From Sphingomonas citricola (lineage in GTDB: Bacteria; Pseudomonadota; Alphaproteobacteria; Sphingomonadales; Sphingomonadaceae), in assembly GCF_019429535.1 (NCBI RefSeq), contig NZ_JAHXZM010000003.1, forward strand, positions 124,001 through 188,000: a stretch of 64,000 nucleotides of DNA, in the 5' to 3' direction. Made by a program: the position numbers and the translations under genes. Of this stretch, positions 40,994-50,358 are shown piece after piece. The notes under the pieces are model-generated. The model was given only the letters and a program-made list of their open reading frames with translations, was not told where the DNA came from and ran no database searches. Positions within the stretch are counted from its first letter, which is position 1, and each line of letters opens with the position of its first letter.

Positions 40994-41948
40994 CGGCGAG
41001 CGCGGCGCGGCGCTGTTGACGGTGCTGCTGCTCGTCGCGGTGATCGCGGTGCTGGCGGCGACCGCGCTGGAACGGTTGCGCGTGTCGACGCGGCTCACCG
41101 CCAATGCGGGCGCGCTCGATGCCGCGCGCGGTTACGCTTACGCCGCCGAGACGCTGGCGACGACGCGGGTGACGGGGTTGCTGAGCAAGGCGGGCGACCG
41201 CGTCGCGCTGCTTGGCGGGTGGAGCGACCGGCCGTTCGGATTGCCGATCCCCGGCGGGGTCGCGACCGCGCGGGTGCGCGACGGGGGCAATTGCTTCAAT
41301 TTGAACAGCCTGGTGATACGCGGCGACGACGGCAGCTACGCCGCGAACAACCAGACGCTGCTGCAATTCCAGCGGCTGATCCGGTTGCTGCGCGTGCCGC
41401 AGGGCGACGCGATCCCCGCGGCGACCGCCGACTTCATCGATTCGGACGATGTCGCGCTGCCGGGCGGCGCGGAGGACGGCGCGTACCGCGGTTATCGCAC
41501 CGCAGGGACGCTGATGGCGGACGTGAGCGAGCTTCGCGCGGTATCGGGGGTGACCGCGGAGCAGTATCAGATGCTGCGTCCGTGGCTGTGCACGTTGCCG
41601 ACGGTCGACCGCGCGACGATCAACGTCAACACGCTGCTGCCCGAGCAGGCACCGTTGCTCGCGATGCTGATCGAGACGGGCGGCGGGGTCGAGGCGGCGC
41701 GCGGCGTCCTGCTGCGGCGGCCCGAGCAGGGTTACGGATCGACCGATCCGGTGTGGAACGCGCTGTCGCTCGCCGGGGCGGGGACGCCGGCGATGGATGG
41801 AAAGGGGCAGACGGGGGTGAAGACGGGGTGGTTCGCGCTGACGATCGACGTGGTCGCGAACGGCGCGGAATTGCATGAACAGGGATTGATCGACGCGCGG
41901 ACCCTTCCCGCGCGGCTCGTTGCGCGGCAATGGGGCGACGTATCATGA
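40980..41948 (+). CDS. gspK: Type II secretion system minor pseudopilin GspK
   Basis: 322 residues. Leader MRRGDGERG is followed by AALLTVLLLVAVIAVLAATALER; the +5 glutamate is absent, as is usual for GspK. The large globular part has GGNCFNLNSLVIRG and ATINVNTLLPEQAPLLAML, the helix-hairpin-helix-like domain typical of GspK. ATG 40980 gives a normal short leader; the frame opens 20 codons earlier but lacks family similarity. It overlaps gspL as ATGA. Confidence 0.9.
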   Translation: MRRGDGERGAALLTVLLLVAVIAVLAATALERLRVSTRLTANAGALDAARGYAYAAETLATTRVTGLLSKAGDRVALLGGWSDRPFGLPIPGGVATARVRDGGNCFNLNSLVIRGDDGSYAANNQTLLQFQRLIRLLRVPQGDAIPAATADFIDSDDVALPGGAEDGAYRGYRTAGTLMADVSELRAVSGVTAEQYQMLRPWLCTLPTVDRATINVNTLLPEQAPLLAMLIETGGGVEAARGVLLRRPEQGYGSTDPVWNALSLAGAGTPAMDGKGQTGVKTGWFALTIDVVANGAELHEQGLIDARTLPARLVARQWGDVS

Positions 41949-43054
41949 CCGCGGCGACGCTCCTCTTCGTGCCCCAGGGGGCAGACCAGCCGTGGCGCTG
42001 GTGGCGGTTCCGCGACGGCGCGGACGTGGTCGACGAGGGCGAGGGAATGCCGCCGCCCGACGGCGACGCAGACGCGAGCGCGCCCGTCGTCGCGGTGGCC
42101 CCTGCCGATGCGGTGACGCTCCACTGGGCCGCGATCCCCGCACGATCGGCGGCGCAGGCGGCGGCGGCGGCGCGGATCGTGGTGAGCGACGCGACCGCGA
42201 CGCCCGCGGACCTGCACGTTGCGGTGGGCGAGCCGCGCGCGGGCGTCGATGCCGAGGAACGCGCGATCGCGGTCGTCGCACCCGAGCGGATGGCGGCGTG
42301 GCTCGCTGAAATGAACGCGCGCGGTGTCGATCCGGTCGCGGTCGTCCCCGCGCCGCTGCTGCTGCCCGAGCCCGAGGAGGGATGGTTGCGCGGCGATGTC
42401 GCCGGACAGGCGGTGATACGCGGGCGCTCGGCCGGGTTCGCCGACGAGGCGCGATTGACCGAGTTGATCGTCGGCGACGCCGAGCCGGTCCTGCTGGCAC
42501 GCGACGAGGTATGGCGCGCCGCGGCGAGTGCGGCATCCGCGTGGCCGCTCGACCTGAGGCAAGGCCCGTTCGCGCGGCGGACGCGGCGGTCGATCGACTG
42601 GGCGCTGGTCCGGCGGCTGGGGCTGCTTGTCGCGATGATCCTGCTCGCGACGCTGGCGATCGATCTGGTTCGGATCGCGCGCTACTCGATCGGTGCCGAC
42701 GCGATGGAAGCGCGCGCCGACGCGATCGCGCGACAGGGATTGCCGCGCGGCAGCGGCGAGGGCGATTCGGCGCGAATGCTGGGCGAGCGGCTGTCACGGC
42801 TGCGCGGACCCGGCAGCGGGTTCAGCCGCACCGCCGCGGCGGTGTACCAGATCGTGCAGGCGGTACCCGACAGCGAGGTGACCGCCCTCGATTTCCAGCC
42901 GAACGGCGCGCTGCGCGTGTCGCTGTCGGTCGCGGGTGAGGGGCAGGCGAATACCGTCAAGACGCAGTTGGAACGGGCGGGCTTCACCGTGACGAGCGGG
43001 GTGTTCCAGCAGGCAGGCGGCCGGTTGTCGGGCGACCTGACGGTGGCACCGTGA
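41945..43054 (+). CDS. gspL: Type II secretion system protein L
   Basis: 369 residues. The cytoplasmic actin-like domain spans most of the N-terminal half, followed by a transmembrane helix at about residues 222-238 (LGLLVAMILLATLAIDL) and a periplasmic ferredoxin-like domain. It links the GspE ATPase to GspM. ATG 41945 overlaps the gspK stop by four bases. A 40-bp gap precedes gspM. Confidence 0.85.
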   Translation: MTAATLLFVPQGADQPWRWWRFRDGADVVDEGEGMPPPDGDADASAPVVAVAPADAVTLHWAAIPARSAAQAAAAARIVVSDATATPADLHVAVGEPRAGVDAEERAIAVVAPERMAAWLAEMNARGVDPVAVVPAPLLLPEPEEGWLRGDVAGQAVIRGRSAGFADEARLTELIVGDAEPVLLARDEVWRAAASAASAWPLDLRQGPFARRTRRSIDWALVRRLGLLVAMILLATLAIDLVRIARYSIGADAMEARADAIARQGLPRGSGEGDSARMLGERLSRLRGPGSGFSRTAAAVYQIVQAVPDSEVTALDFQPNGALRVSLSVAGEGQANTVKTQLERAGFTVTSGVFQQAGGRLSGDLTVAP

Positions 43055-43094
43055 TGTATCCAACGACGCGCCGGACGAAGCGGGGAGCGGTTGC

Positions 43095-43571
43095 ATGAAC
43101 GAGCTGCGGGCCTGGTTCGCCGGGCGATCGCTGCGCGAGCGGCGGCTGATCCTCGTGATGGTTGCGCTGCTGGCGGTGACGATCGTGTGGGGTCTCGTGA
43201 TCCGTCCGGTGCGCGATGGCCTGTCATCGACGCGCGAACGCTACGCCGATGCCGTGGTGCGCGCGGGCGAGGCGGAGCAGGAACTGGCGGCGGTGAAGTC
43301 GATCCAGCGGCGGCAGCCGCGCCCGGTGCAACTGTCGCTCGCCGACGAGGTGCGTGCGCGCGCCGAGGCCGCGGGGTTCGCGCTGGCGACGCTGGAGCCG
43401 GAAGCGAACGACCGCGTCCGCGCCTCGATCGCGACTGCCAAGGCGGGTGCTTTGATGGCGTGGATCGGCAACCTAGAAAATGACGGCGTGCTGGTCGATG
43501 GATTGAGCGTGCGCGGCAACGGCGATGGCACCGTCACCGCGCAGATGACGCTGAAGGCAAGGGCGGCGTGA
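43095..43571 (+). CDS. gspM: Type II secretion system protein M
   Basis: 158 residues. N-terminal membrane helix RRLILVMVALLAVTIVWGLVI follows a short cytoplasmic start, then a coiled-coil-like region (RERYADAVVRAGEAEQELAA), and a small periplasmic domain. It forms the inner-membrane platform with GspL. It overlaps gspN by one base. Confidence 0.85.
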   Translation: MNELRAWFAGRSLRERRLILVMVALLAVTIVWGLVIRPVRDGLSSTRERYADAVVRAGEAEQELAAVKSIQRRQPRPVQLSLADEVRARAEAAGFALATLEPEANDRVRASIATAKAGALMAWIGNLENDGVLVDGLSVRGNGDGTVTAQMTLKARAA

Positions 43572-44293
43572 TGCGGATACGCCTGACCACGAATCGGCGC
43601 ACGTTGTTCCTGGCGATGTTCGCGATGGCGATGCTGGCGCTGCTGCCGCTCCGGCTGGTGCTCGGCTGGGCGGGGCTCGACGATCAGGGGTTCGCGGCGC
43701 GCGAGGTGCGCGGCAGCGTGTGGTCGGGGCGCTTGAGCGAGGCGCGCTTCGGCGAGCTCGCGCTCGGCGATCTGGATGCGCGTGTATCCCCGCTCGCGCT
43801 GTTGATCGGGCGCGCGCGTGTCGCGCTGGAAAGTCGCAGCGGAAACGCCGCGCAGGCGCTGTCGGGGACGGTCGAACTGTCGCGCAACCGCGCCGGCGTG
43901 ATCGGCGCGACGGGGCCGATCGAGCCGGGGGGCGCCTTCGCGCCGTTGCCGGTGACCGCGCTCAATCTCGACGAGGTGAGCGTGCGGTTCGTCGACGGGG
44001 CGTGCGAGGCGGCGGAGGGACGCGTCCGCGCCGAGATTTCGGGTACGTTCCTGGGCGCGGCGCTGCCCGGCGCGGTCAGCGGGACGGCGCGGTGCGACGG
44101 TGGTGCGCTGCTGTTGCCGCTGGTCAGCGCGGCGGGCACCGAGGGCGCCGCACTGCGGCTGTGGGCGGACGGGCGTTACCGTGCCGAACTGACGCTGGTG
44201 CCGGGCGATCCCGCGGTCGCGACGCGGCTCGACAGCGCGGGGTTCGTCGCCAACGGCGCGGCGCGGATGCTCGCGATCGAGGGGCGGTCCTAG
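43571..44293 (+). CDS. gspN: Type II secretion system protein N
   Basis: 240 residues beginning MRIRLTTNRRTLFLAMFAMA with an N-terminal membrane helix. The periplasmic part contains VRGSVWSGRLSEARFGELAL, the usual GspN segment. It closes the 12-gene operon; tRNA-His follows at 44353. No prepilin peptidase gene (gspO) is present, so that function must be encoded elsewhere. Confidence 0.85.
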   Translation: MRIRLTTNRRTLFLAMFAMAMLALLPLRLVLGWAGLDDQGFAAREVRGSVWSGRLSEARFGELALGDLDARVSPLALLIGRARVALESRSGNAAQALSGTVELSRNRAGVIGATGPIEPGGAFAPLPVTALNLDEVSVRFVDGACEAAEGRVRAEISGTFLGAALPGAVSGTARCDGGALLLPLVSAAGTEGAALRLWADGRYRAELTLVPGDPAVATRLDSAGFVANGAARMLAIEGRS

Positions 44294-44352
44294 CCGCTGC
44301 GATTTGCCGGTTGACGGATTGTTGCGCGCGCGACTAAAGCGCGGGCCTTCGC

Positions 44353-44430
44353 GGCGACCGTAGTTCAATTGGTTAGAGCGCCGGCTTGTGATGCCGGAAG
44401 TTGCGGGTTCAAGTCCCGTCGGTCGCCCCA
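44353..44430 (+). tRNA. tRNA-His (anticodon GTG)
   Basis: Acceptor GCGACCG pairs CGGTCGC, with the tRNA-His-specific extra G(-1) at 44353 opposite C73 at 44427. The anticodon loop CTTGTGA gives GTG. The T-arm is GCGGGTTCAAGTCCCGT and CCA is encoded. Confidence 0.95.
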
Positions 44431-44453
44431 TCAATCTACCCGGCTGGAGCGTT

Positions 44454-45500
44454 ATGGCGAACTGGGGCTTCCCTGATTTCGACGACCACGAGGGCGTCCA
44501 TCTGTTCACCGATCCCGCGTCCGGCCTGAAGGCCGTGATCGCGATCCACTCGACCGCGCTCGGGCCGGCGGCGGGCGGCGCGCGTTTCTGGCATTACGCG
44601 AGCGGCGCGGGCGCGATCACCGACGCGCTGCGGCTGTCGCGCGGCATGAGCTATAAGAACGCGATGGCGGGGCTGGAGCTGGGCGGCGGCAAGGGCGTGA
44701 TCCTCGCCGACAAGCCCGGCGCGGTCATCAGCGACGAACAGTTGCGCGCGTTCGGCCAGAAGGTCGAATCGCTCGGTGGACGTTACGTCACCGCCGAGGA
44801 CGTGGGCATGTCCGAAGCGCGCATGAAGGTCATCGCGAGCGAGACGAAATATGTCTCGGGGCTCCCGGTGGCTGAGGGCGCGGCGGGCGGTGACCCGGGT
44901 CCGTACACCGCGCACGGCGTCTATCTGGGCGTCAAGGCGGCGGCGAAGCGGGGCTTGGGCAGCGACGACATGCGCGGCGTGCGCGTGGCGATCCAGGGTG
45001 TCGGCTCGGTCGGCGGTGGTCTCGCCAAGCTGCTCGCGAACGACGGTGCGGTGCTGACGCTCGCCGATGTCGACACGGCACGCGCGGAGCGGCTGGCGGC
45101 CGAGCTGGGCGCGACGACCGCGTCCGCCGACGAAATCCTGTTCGCCGACGCCGATATCGTCAGCCCCAACGCGCTCGGCGCGATCCTGACCGAGGAATCG
45201 ATCGGCCGGTTGAAGGCGAAAATCGTCGCGGGCGGCGCGAACAACCAGCTCGCGACCGCGGCCGAAGGTCGCCGCCTGCACGACGCGGGCATCACCTACG
45301 CACCCGATTACGTCATCAACGCGGGTGGCATCATCAACGTCGGGCTCGAATATCTCGGCCACGGCGACGAGGCCGAGGTGATGGCGCGGATCGCGCGCAT
45401 CCCTGAGCGGCTGCACCAGGTGTGGGACGAGAGCGAGGCGACGGGTGATCCCGCGGCCGAGGTTGCCGACCGCATGGCGCGTCGCCTGATCGGGCGCTGA
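44454..45500 (+). CDS. Leu/Phe/Val/Glu-type amino acid dehydrogenase
   Basis: 348 residues. The catalytic lysine lies in LELGGGKGVIL, and the NAD-binding Rossmann motif is VAIQGVGSVGGGLAKLL. DYVINAGGIINV is conserved in leucine/valine dehydrogenases. It oxidatively deaminates branched-chain or aromatic amino acids with NAD. Substrate choice cannot be told from sequence. It starts at ATG 44454, just after tRNA-His, and precedes the ccm genes. Confidence 0.9.
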   Translation: MANWGFPDFDDHEGVHLFTDPASGLKAVIAIHSTALGPAAGGARFWHYASGAGAITDALRLSRGMSYKNAMAGLELGGGKGVILADKPGAVISDEQLRAFGQKVESLGGRYVTAEDVGMSEARMKVIASETKYVSGLPVAEGAAGGDPGPYTAHGVYLGVKAAAKRGLGSDDMRGVRVAIQGVGSVGGGLAKLLANDGAVLTLADVDTARAERLAAELGATTASADEILFADADIVSPNALGAILTEESIGRLKAKIVAGGANNQLATAAEGRRLHDAGITYAPDYVINAGGIINVGLEYLGHGDEAEVMARIARIPERLHQVWDESEATGDPAAEVADRMARRLIGR

Positions 45501-45559
45501 CGCGACATCAAGGGCCAAGAGGCGTGACGCGCGCGCGCGGCTGATCTAACGGTAGCATC

Positions 45560-46285
45560 GTGCCCGCGCTCCACGCCTTTGCCAATCCCGCGCGTTTCCT
45601 CAAGATCGCGCGGCCGCTGACGCCGGTGCTGTTCTGGCTCGGGGTCGCGCTGATCGCGTTCGGGGCCTGGGCCGGGCTGACGCAAACGCCGCCCGATTAT
45701 CTGCAAGGCGAGAGCGTGCGGATCATCTACCTCCACGTCCCCGCCGCGTGGCTGGGGATGGGCGGGTGGAGCGGTATCGCCTTGTCGAGCATCGCGTTCC
45801 TCGTCTGGCGGCACCCGCTGGCGGCAATCGCGGCGCGGGCGATCGCGGTGCCGGGCGCGGTGTTCGCCGCGATCTGTCTGGTGACGGGTGCGATTTGGGG
45901 GCGGCCGACCTGGGGGACCTATTGGCAGTGGGACGGGCGGCTGACCTCGATGCTGCTGCTGTTGTTCGTCTATCTCGGTTATATGGCGCTGTCGCGCGCC
46001 GACCGTGAGCGTGGCGGTGCGGGCGAGATCCCGGCGCTGTACGGGATCGCGGGAAGCGTGCTGCTGCCGATCATCCGTTACTCGGTGGTGTGGTGGAACA
46101 CGCTGCATCAGGGGCCGAGCATCGGGTTGACGCAATCGACGATCGATCGGTCGATCCTGTGGCCGCTGCCGTTCACGCTGGTGGGCTTCACCTTATTGTT
46201 TGCCGCGATCGTGCTGATGCGGATGCGCGCACTGCTGGCGATCGCGAAGGCCGAGGCGCGGCTGCGTCGGCGGGCGGAGGCGTGA
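45560..46285 (+). CDS. ccmC: Heme exporter subunit CcmC
   Basis: 241 residues with six predicted membrane helices. The heme-handling tryptophan-rich motif is WGTYWQWDGRLTS, with flanking histidine motifs such as IIYLHVPAAWLGM and WWNTLHQGPS. It presents heme to CcmE in system I cytochrome c maturation. GTG start. Overlaps ccmD by four bases. Confidence 0.93.
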   Translation: MPALHAFANPARFLKIARPLTPVLFWLGVALIAFGAWAGLTQTPPDYLQGESVRIIYLHVPAAWLGMGGWSGIALSSIAFLVWRHPLAAIAARAIAVPGAVFAAICLVTGAIWGRPTWGTYWQWDGRLTSMLLLLFVYLGYMALSRADRERGGAGEIPALYGIAGSVLLPIIRYSVVWWNTLHQGPSIGLTQSTIDRSILWPLPFTLVGFTLLFAAIVLMRMRALLAIAKAEARLRRRAEA

Positions 46286-46386
46286 ACGCCTGGCCTTTCG
46301 TGGCGGCGGCCTATGCGGTGACGCTGGGCGGCGCGGCGATCCTGTCGATCGTCAGCTATCTGTCGATGCGGCGCGCGGAAAAGTGA
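46282..46386 (+). CDS. ccmD: Heme exporter protein CcmD
   Basis: 34 residues with GTG start at 46282 overlapping the ccmC stop. Single membrane helix FVAAAYAVTLGGAAILSIVS with a basic C-terminus, matching small CcmD proteins that help release holo-CcmE. Too short for most gene finders. It overlaps ccmE by four bases. Confidence 0.85.
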   Translation: MNAWPFVAAAYAVTLGGAAILSIVSYLSMRRAEK

Positions 46387-46817
46387 CCGCGAAGAATCAG
46401 CGCATGGCGCTCGCAGGAGCGGGCGTGCTCGCGATCGCAGTCGCGGCGGTGCTCGCGCTGTCGGGGTTGAAGGATCAGGCGGCGTTCTTCTATGCGCCGT
46501 CCGACGTCGCCGGCGCGCTTCCCCCGCCCGACAAGGCGGTGCGGCTGGGTGGCATGGTGGCGGATCACTCGATCAAGCGCGCGGCGGACGGCGTCTCGAT
46601 CGCCTTCGTCGTGACCGATGGCAAGGCGACGACGCCGGTCAGCTTCACCGGCATCGCCCCCGACCTGTTCCGCGAGAAATCGGGCGTGGTGGCTGAGGGC
46701 CATTTCAACCGCGACGGGTCGTTCACCGCGACAAACCTGCTCGCGAAGCACGACGAGAAATACATGCCGCCCGAGATGAAGGGGCGGATGCACGAGACGA
46801 AGACGCTTGAGCGATGA
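46383..46817 (+). CDS. ccmE: Cytochrome c-type biogenesis protein CcmE
   Basis: 144 residues; GTG 46383. A signal-anchor helix lies at about residues 9-28, and the periplasmic heme-binding histidine is H123 in LLAKHDEKYMPPE, with Y127 following. It carries heme covalently to the synthetase CcmF. It overlaps ccmD. In typical operons ccmF follows, but here a CcmI-like TPR gene comes next. Confidence 0.95.
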   Translation: MTAKNQRMALAGAGVLAIAVAAVLALSGLKDQAAFFYAPSDVAGALPPPDKAVRLGGMVADHSIKRAADGVSIAFVVTDGKATTPVSFTGIAPDLFREKSGVVAEGHFNRDGSFTATNLLAKHDEKYMPPEMKGRMHETKTLER

Positions 46818-46845
46818 GCGGCGCGGCGGAAACGGGGGATCCGCG

Positions 46846-47472
46846 ATGGGCTATCTGACGCTCGCGCTGCTTGGCGGGGCGGCCTTCGCGGCGCTGGTCG
46901 CGCTGCGCGTCGCGCGCGCCTTGTGGTCGCTGGTCGGTGCGGCGCTGTTTCTCGGCGCGGCGGGATACGCGTGGCAGGGGCGGCCGCTGCTGGCGAGCGC
47001 GGATGCCGCGCCGCGGGTCGATGCGGCGCCGATCGAACCCGAGATGATCGCGCTGCGGGCCAGCCTGCTCGGCAGCTATACCCAGGACGCGGCGTATCTT
47101 ATCGCGTCGGACGCGATGGCGCGCAGCGGCGATCCGCGCTCGGCGTCCGAGGTGATGCTGGGCGCGGTGCGCAAGCTGCCGAACAGCTTCATCGCCTGGA
47201 CGTGGCTGGGCACGACGCTGGCGGGGGAGACGGGGCAGGTGCAACCGCCTGCGCTGCTGGCCTTCCGACGCGCGGCGCAACTGGCGCCCGATCATCCGGC
47301 ACCGCCCTTTTATGCTGGGCTGGCCTACGTGCGCGCAGGCGATTTCGCGACCGCGCGAGCATATTGGCGACGTGCGGTCGCATTATCCCCGGCGGGGGCA
47401 TCGTATCGACGCGAGATCGCGGTGCGATTGGCGTTGCTGGAACGCCTGCTCGCGAGTGGCGCGGTGCGTTGA
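46846..47472 (+). CDS. CcmI-like TPR protein
   Basis: 208 residues starting at ATG 46846 after a GGGGGA ribosome-binding site. Two hydrophobic segments (MGYLTLALLGGAAFAALVAL and LWSLVGAALFLGAAGYAW) lie at the N-terminus, followed by tetratricopeptide-like helices with APDHPAPPFYAGLAYVRAGD. This resembles the C-terminal part of sphingomonad CcmI, which chaperones apocytochrome c. It occupies the last position of a ccm operon that lacks ccmF, ccmG and ccmH between it and ccmE. Confidence 0.75.
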   Translation: MGYLTLALLGGAAFAALVALRVARALWSLVGAALFLGAAGYAWQGRPLLASADAAPRVDAAPIEPEMIALRASLLGSYTQDAAYLIASDAMARSGDPRSASEVMLGAVRKLPNSFIAWTWLGTTLAGETGQVQPPALLAFRRAAQLAPDHPAPPFYAGLAYVRAGDFATARAYWRRAVALSPAGASYRREIAVRLALLERLLASGAVR

Positions 47473-47480
47473 CGCGGGCG

Positions 47481-47508
47481 GCGACGCGGCCGGTCACGGC
47501 CGCGTCGC
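47481..47508. terminator. Perfect 12-bp stem-loop between convergent genes
   Basis: Arms 47481-47492 and 47497-47508 pair perfectly around GTCA. It lies between the TPR gene and the DUF3072 gene ends, without a T-tract. Confidence 0.6.
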
Positions 47509-47521
47509 GTTGGGGTAAATG

Positions 47522-47737
47522 TTACTGACCGCGGCCGGTCTTGGCCTGCAGTTCGTCGATCTTTTTCGATGCATCGGCCTTGGTCAGCGAGTCGTCGAAT
47601 TCCTCGTGCGCTTCCTCGCTAAGCGTCTTCAGATAGCTCGCCTGCGCGCCGGTCATCGCCTCGCCGCCGGTGGTCCAGTCGTCCGGGTCCTTCTCGGCGT
47701 TGCTGAACGGCTCTGACTTGGGGTTGGTGTCGCTCAT
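47522..47737 (-). CDS. DUF3072 domain protein
   Basis: 71 residues. The DUF3072 signature MTGAQASYLKTLSEEA is intact, after an acidic N-terminus (MSDTNPKSEPFSNAEKD). No membrane segment. AAAGGA lies upstream of the ATG. Function unknown; such proteins are often strongly expressed in stationary phase, which is general knowledge rather than visible here. Monocistronic, between the ccm operon and kup. Confidence 0.75.
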   Translation of the reverse strand: MSDTNPKSEPFSNAEKDPDDWTTGGEAMTGAQASYLKTLSEEAHEEFDDSLTKADASKKIDELQAKTGRGQ

Positions 47738-47878
47738 GAGGTAATCCTTTCGTGCGCCCGAACGCTTCGTGTTCGCTTCCTGTTCCGCGTTGCGAGCGCA
47801 GGGGGACAGTGCTAGGCGCGGCAGCGCAATGGGGACAATGACGGACGTGGCCGTGACCTCGGTTAGAACGGCGCTCGC

Positions 47879-49795
47879 GTGAACACCGAGGATCCCGCGT
47901 TGCGGGCACAATTGGGTGGCACGCACCAGCCGCACGCGCGCGACGGGCTGCTGAAGCTCGCACTGGGTGCGATCGGCGTGGTCTACGGCGACATCGGTAC
48001 CAGCCCGCTGTACTCGATGAAGGAGGTGTTCGTCGGGCACCATCCGCTGACCGTCGACCAGCTTCACATCTTCGGCGTCGTCAGCCTGATGTTCTGGTCG
48101 CTGATGTCGATCGTGACGATCAAATACGTGCTGATGATCCTGCGCGCCGACAATAACGGCGAGGGCGGGAGCCTGGCGCTGCTGGCATTGATCCAGCGGC
48201 GGTCGCAGTCGGGCAAGCGATGGGGCACCAGCCTCGTCATGCTCGGCGTGCTCGCGACCGCGCTCTTTTTCGGCGATTGCATGATCACGCCCGCGATCTC
48301 GGTCCTGTCGGCGGTCGAGGGGCTGGCGACGGTCGAGCAGGGGTTCGACTCGTTCGTGCTGCCGATCGCGGTGACGATCATCATCGCGCTGTTCTATCTC
48401 CAGTCGATCGGGACGGCGAAGGTCGGGCGGCTGTTCGGCCCGATCATGCTGATCTATTTCGTCGTGCTGGCGGTGCTGGGGCTGATCCACATCGCCGCGC
48501 GTCCCGACATCCTGTGGGCGCTCAATCCGATGTGGGCCGTGCGTTTCGCCGCGAACGACGGGCGGCTGGCGTTCCTGGCGCTCGGGTCGGTCGTACTGTG
48601 CGTGACGGGTGCGGAGGCGCTCTACGCCGACATGGGGCATTTCGGCCGGCAGCCGATTTCATGGGCGTGGCTGTTCTGCGTGTTCCCAACGCTGATGCTC
48701 AACTATCTGGGGCAGGGCGCATTGCTGTTGTCGACGCCGTCGGCAGCGGAGAATCCGTTCTTCCTGATGGCGCCCGAGCAATGGCGACTGCCGCTCGTCA
48801 TCCTGGCGACGATGGCGACCGTGATTGCGAGCCAGGCGGTCATCACCGGCGCGTATTCGGTGGTGCAGCAGGCGGTGCAGCTCGGCCTGATGCCGCGTAT
48901 CCGCATCGAGCACACGAGCGCCTCTGAGGCCGGGCAAATCTACATCCCGAGCGCGAACTGGGCGCTGTTGGTGATGGTGCTGCTGCTGATCTTCGGCTTC
49001 GGCGAATCGTCCAACCTTGCCGCCGCTTACGGCATCGCGGTGACGGGGACGATGTTCATCTCGACCTGCATGGTCGGCGTGCTGATCTACCGCGTGTGGA
49101 AGTGGCCGCTGTATCTGGTCGTCGCGTTCGAGGCGGTATTCCTGACGATCGATGGGCTTTATTTCGCGTCCAACCTGACCAAGGTGCCCGACGGCGGCTG
49201 GTTCCCGCTGATGATCGCGAGCATCGTATTCCTGCTGCTCACCACCTGGTCGACGGGGCGCAAGCTGATGCTCGAGCGGATGCGCGAGGCGGCGATGCCG
49301 ATCAAGATCTTCATCGATTCGGCGGCGAGTTCGGCGACGCGCGTATCGGGGACGGCGGTGTTCATGACCTCGACCCCGGAAGGCGTGCCGCCCGCGCTGC
49401 TCCATAACCTTAAGCACAACCGCGTGCTCCACGACCGCGTGATCCTGCTGACGGTGCGCGTCACCAACATGCCCTATTTCCCCGAGGAGGACCGGTTCCT
49501 GCACGAGGATCTGGGACAGGGGTTCCACCGCGTCATTCTGCGGTACGGCTTCATGGAGGAGCCCGACGTTCCCGCGCACCTGAAGGGCTTCGGCGGGTGC
49601 GGCGCGGAGTTCCGCATGATGGAGACGAGCTTCTTCCTGTCGCGCCAGACATTGCTCGCGTCGGAACGACCCGGGATGGCGGTGTGGCGCGAGAAACTGT
49701 TCGCGTGGATGCTGCGCAATGCCGAAAGTGCGATGGAATTCTTCCGCCTGCCGACCAACCGCGTCGTCGAACTGGGCAGCCAGATCGAGATATGA
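47879..49795 (+). CDS. kup: Low-affinity potassium transporter Kup
   Basis: 638 residues, 12 membrane helices by pattern. The N-terminal signature [22 protein letters not shown] is diagnostic of KUP/HAK transporters. A cytoplasmic C-terminal tail follows. Proton-coupled potassium uptake is the family role. GTG start at 47879. The stop overlaps the next gene as ATGA. Confidence 0.95.
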   Translation: MNTEDPALRAQLGGTHQPHARDGLLKLALGAIGVVYGDIGTSPLYSMKEVFVGHHPLTVDQLHIFGVVSLMFWSLMSIVTIKYVLMILRADNNGEGGSLALLALIQRRSQSGKRWGTSLVMLGVLATALFFGDCMITPAISVLSAVEGLATVEQGFDSFVLPIAVTIIIALFYLQSIGTAKVGRLFGPIMLIYFVVLAVLGLIHIAARPDILWALNPMWAVRFAANDGRLAFLALGSVVLCVTGAEALYADMGHFGRQPISWAWLFCVFPTLMLNYLGQGALLLSTPSAAENPFFLMAPEQWRLPLVILATMATVIASQAVITGAYSVVQQAVQLGLMPRIRIEHTSASEAGQIYIPSANWALLVMVLLLIFGFGESSNLAAAYGIAVTGTMFISTCMVGVLIYRVWKWPLYLVVAFEAVFLTIDGLYFASNLTKVPDGGWFPLMIASIVFLLLTTWSTGRKLMLERMREAAMPIKIFIDSAASSATRVSGTAVFMTSTPEGVPPALLHNLKHNRVLHDRVILLTVRVTNMPYFPEEDRFLHEDLGQGFHRVILRYGFMEEPDVPAHLKGFGGCGAEFRMMETSFFLSRQTLLASERPGMAVWREKLFAWMLRNAESAMEFFRLPTNRVVELGSQIEI

Positions 49796-50328
49796 CCGCG
49801 CACGACGATCATGCGGCGGGGCTGAACGCGCCGATCATCGTCACCGCTGTGTTCGCGCATCCCGATCAGACATGGTTCGACGCGCAGCGGCGCGACTATT
49901 TCCCGCCCGAGCGCAACCAGCTCGATGCGCATCTGACGATGTTTCATCATCTGCCGCCCAGTATTGCGGCCGAGGTGAAGCGGCGGTTGAACGAGGAAAC
50001 CCGCGGGGTGCCTGCGCCCGACGCGCGCGTGGGCGGGCTGATCAACCTCGGGCGAGGCGTGGCGTACCGGATTGAGAGCCCCGATCTGGTGGCGCTTCGC
50101 GCGCGGCTGGCGGACGCGTTCACCGGGCTGCTGACGCCGCAGGACCAGGCCGGCTGGCGCCCGCACGTGACGATCCAGAACAAAGTTGAGCCGGTCGAGG
50201 CGAAGAAGACGCTGGCGGCGCTGCAGGCCGGGTTTACGCCGCGGCCGGTGCGCGTCGCGAGGCTGGCGGCGTGGTGGTATCGCGGCGGTCCGTGGGAACA
50301 ATTGTCGGTGCACAAGTTCAGCGCTTGA
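49792..50328 (+). CDS. 2H phosphoesterase (2'-5' RNA ligase-like)
   Basis: 178 residues. The two HxT motifs of the 2H superfamily are visible: HLTMF in [10 protein letters not shown] and HVTIQ in [10 protein letters not shown], spaced as in 2'-5' RNA ligase-like enzymes. It probably acts on cyclic phosphates or 2'-5' linkages; no precise substrate is known. It overlaps kup by four bases, so it is probably co-expressed with the transporter. Confidence 0.85.
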   Translation: MTAHDDHAAGLNAPIIVTAVFAHPDQTWFDAQRRDYFPPERNQLDAHLTMFHHLPPSIAAEVKRRLNEETRGVPAPDARVGGLINLGRGVAYRIESPDLVALRARLADAFTGLLTPQDQAGWRPHVTIQNKVEPVEAKKTLAALQAGFTPRPVRVARLAAWWYRGGPWEQLSVHKFSA

Positions 50329-50358
50329 CGGCGTTTCCGCGGCTGCTATAGCCCGCGC

